A stretch of 64,000 nt of DNA from assembly GCA_003013855.2 (NCBI GenBank), contig ML058439.1, forward strand, positions 1 through 64,000. The letters are read 5' to 3'. A model generated the notes under the pieces. It saw only the letters and a program-made list of their open reading frames with translations, did not search any database and was not told where the DNA came from. This document shows, piece after piece, positions 62,823-64,000 of this stretch; position 1 is the stretch's first letter, and each line of letters begins with the position of its first letter. This DNA is from Liriodendron chinense (lineage: Eukaryota; Streptophyta; Magnoliopsida; Magnoliales; Magnoliaceae). The translations under genes were made by a program, and so were the position numbers.

Positions 62823-63277
62823 TAATTTGGTCCCTTCCCTCTCAGTCTCTAGACGGTGATTGCAACGTGAATCCAACATGCCCACGTTAAGGTGAATCCG
62901 ACCTGATGTTTTTTCAAAATCCAACCCGTCTATCTGTTTTACCCTATCATTTTAGGAGGTGGGCCAAACTGAAGCTGACTAAAAAATCAAGTGGGCCACG
63001 CCTATGAAACATTAGAGAGGACAATGCCTGCCATTAAAACCTTCGCTAGACTCAGTCAGGTCAGGGATACTGTGATGCATGTTGAGATATCCATCCTTTG
63101 CATGTAGATTGTTGGTTTTCATTTCTCTAAACGTCTACACAAGTGCATGCATGCGGGGAAACATGTCTGATCCAATTTAGCCCGAGTTGGCCGGCTGGGT
63201 CCAAATAAATTTTTTTTGCTGGGTCCAAATAAATTTTTTTTGCTTAGCGCCTTCCGTTCATTTTGTAAGGCCCATGC
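62823..63277. repeat. Half foldback repeat and unclassified repeat DNA
   Basis: Contains the left half of a foldback copy (about 62895-63050) without its mirror, and a 24-base tandem doublet near 63200-63245 ('gctgggtccaaataaattttt' twice). No gene. Confidence 0.5.
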
Positions 63278-64000
63278 CGTGTTCTGGCGAGGGTGCCACT
63301 GCCGCCCATGTTAATCACGTGTGATGGTAATGCAATAATTGAAAGGACGTTTTAACGTTTCTTCCTACACTGATAATAAGTCGCGGCCTATAAAGTGGCA
63401 GTGGATTAGGTGCGTTGCCAGACTCAACTAAAATGGTGCCGCAATTATGGAAGCGGATTGCTAGTGCACCCTACACTAGCGAGGTTGCAGGTGTAGTGAT
63501 GTCATCAAGTTCTGTGGGTCCCACTCTGAGGTACTTGTTTTATCTAAACTCTGTTCATGTTTTGGGATCATTCTAAGGCTTGACCCAAAAACTAAGACAG
63601 ATCCAAGGATCCAGTGGACCACACTGCATAAAGCAATGGGAGATTTAACGCATACCATTGAAACCTTCTTGGAGGTCTCAGAAGTTTTGGATCAGTCTGA
63701 TATTTATTTTTACCCTTCATCTAGGTCTATGTGACCTTATGAACAGTTTGGATGACAAATAAACATCATGGTGGACCTTGGGTATGTTTTAATGGTGAGA
63801 ATCATGGTCCCCACTACCTTTAGTGGTGCGGTCCACTTGAGTTTTGGAAGGGCGCCGTTGCCGTGTTCTGGCAAGCTAATCACGTGGGGGTGGTAATGCA
63901 ATGATTGAAAGGACGTTTTAACGTTTCTTCCTGCACTAATATTATAAAATGTGACAGCCGTGAAAAGTGGAAGTGGATTAGGTGCGTTTCCGGACTCAAC
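63278..64000. repeat. 150-bp direct repeat flanking a foldback-type copy
   Basis: 63278-63427 and 63858-64000 share 'gccgtgttctggc', 'gtaatgcaatRattgaaagg', 'acgttttaacgtttcttcc' and 'ggattaggtgcgtt', with several differences and a small length change. Between them is a foldback-type copy (about 63509-63850; 'gtgggtcccactctgagg', 'cagatccaaggatccagtgg', 'ggtccacttgagttttgg'). The second repeat runs off the window. No gene. Confidence 0.7.

Overview
This window is plant nuclear DNA, and nearly all of it is transposable elements and their debris. The evidence is Ty3/gypsy elements with plant Tat-clade domain order, spliced antisense genes inside them, captured fragments of two plant genes (phenylalanine ammonia-lyase and a bromodomain/WD-repeat protein), MITEs and long (AT)n/(CT)n microsatellites. 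A very abundant foldback repeat, of the type with GTGGGGCCCACC ends followed by GATGTATGTG, suggests from memory a magnoliid-like tree; that is an inference only. I see no intact ordinary host gene, no tRNA or rRNA gene and no CRISPR array.

Layout. 1-12.2 kb: AT-rich intergenic DNA with a possible U-box gene fragment, two related LTR-like blocks on the minus strand, a 64-bp-arm hairpin, two minisatellites of one family in opposite orientation, a Tourist-type MITE (TTA target duplication) and a hAT-type MITE (8-bp target duplication). 12.2-16.0 kb: a non-autonomous LTR retrotransposon with one 5' LTR and a primer-binding site. It carries the C-terminal half of a PAL gene as an open frame and a frame-broken fragment of a BRWD/PHIP-like gene. 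16.0-18.2 kb: a probable lone LTR on the minus strand with GC-rich repeats. 18.2-20.7 kb: the 3' end of a Tat element. 20.7-22.1 kb: foldback repeats and microsatellites.

22.1-62.2 kb: the core. Tat element 1 (22139-33491, TSD CTTGT) sits in the end of one foldback repeat. After 1.9 kb of further foldback repeats comes Tat element 2/3 (604-bp LTRs, TSD CTATA), also in the end of a foldback repeat. The segment from inside element 1 (29448) to inside element 2 (42158) has been copied in tandem (42158-58743), with a one-base junction overlap. So element 1 has lost its 5' half in the second copy, and element 2 has lost its 3' half in the first. The second copy then gained a 3.8-kb insertion (44147-47958) built from rearranged LTR-retrotransposon pieces, including a 1.1-kb-arm palindrome and an array of eight GACCGGTC palindromes. 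62.2-64.0 kb: more foldback repeats and a 150-bp direct duplication.

How the parts work together. Each Tat element has LTR, primer-binding site, gag, protease, reverse transcriptase, RNase H, a second archaeal-type RNase H, integrase, then a convergent antisense gene with its own TATA box and two introns in conserved phases, then polypurine tract and 3' LTR. All gag-pol frames here are broken by stops, mostly of the C-to-T type expected from methylcytosine decay, so the copies are dead by themselves. By-eye LTR comparison suggests this order: element 2/3 inserted, then element 1, then the tandem duplication, then the palindromic insertion. A joined pair of haplotypes in the assembly is an alternative to a true duplication.
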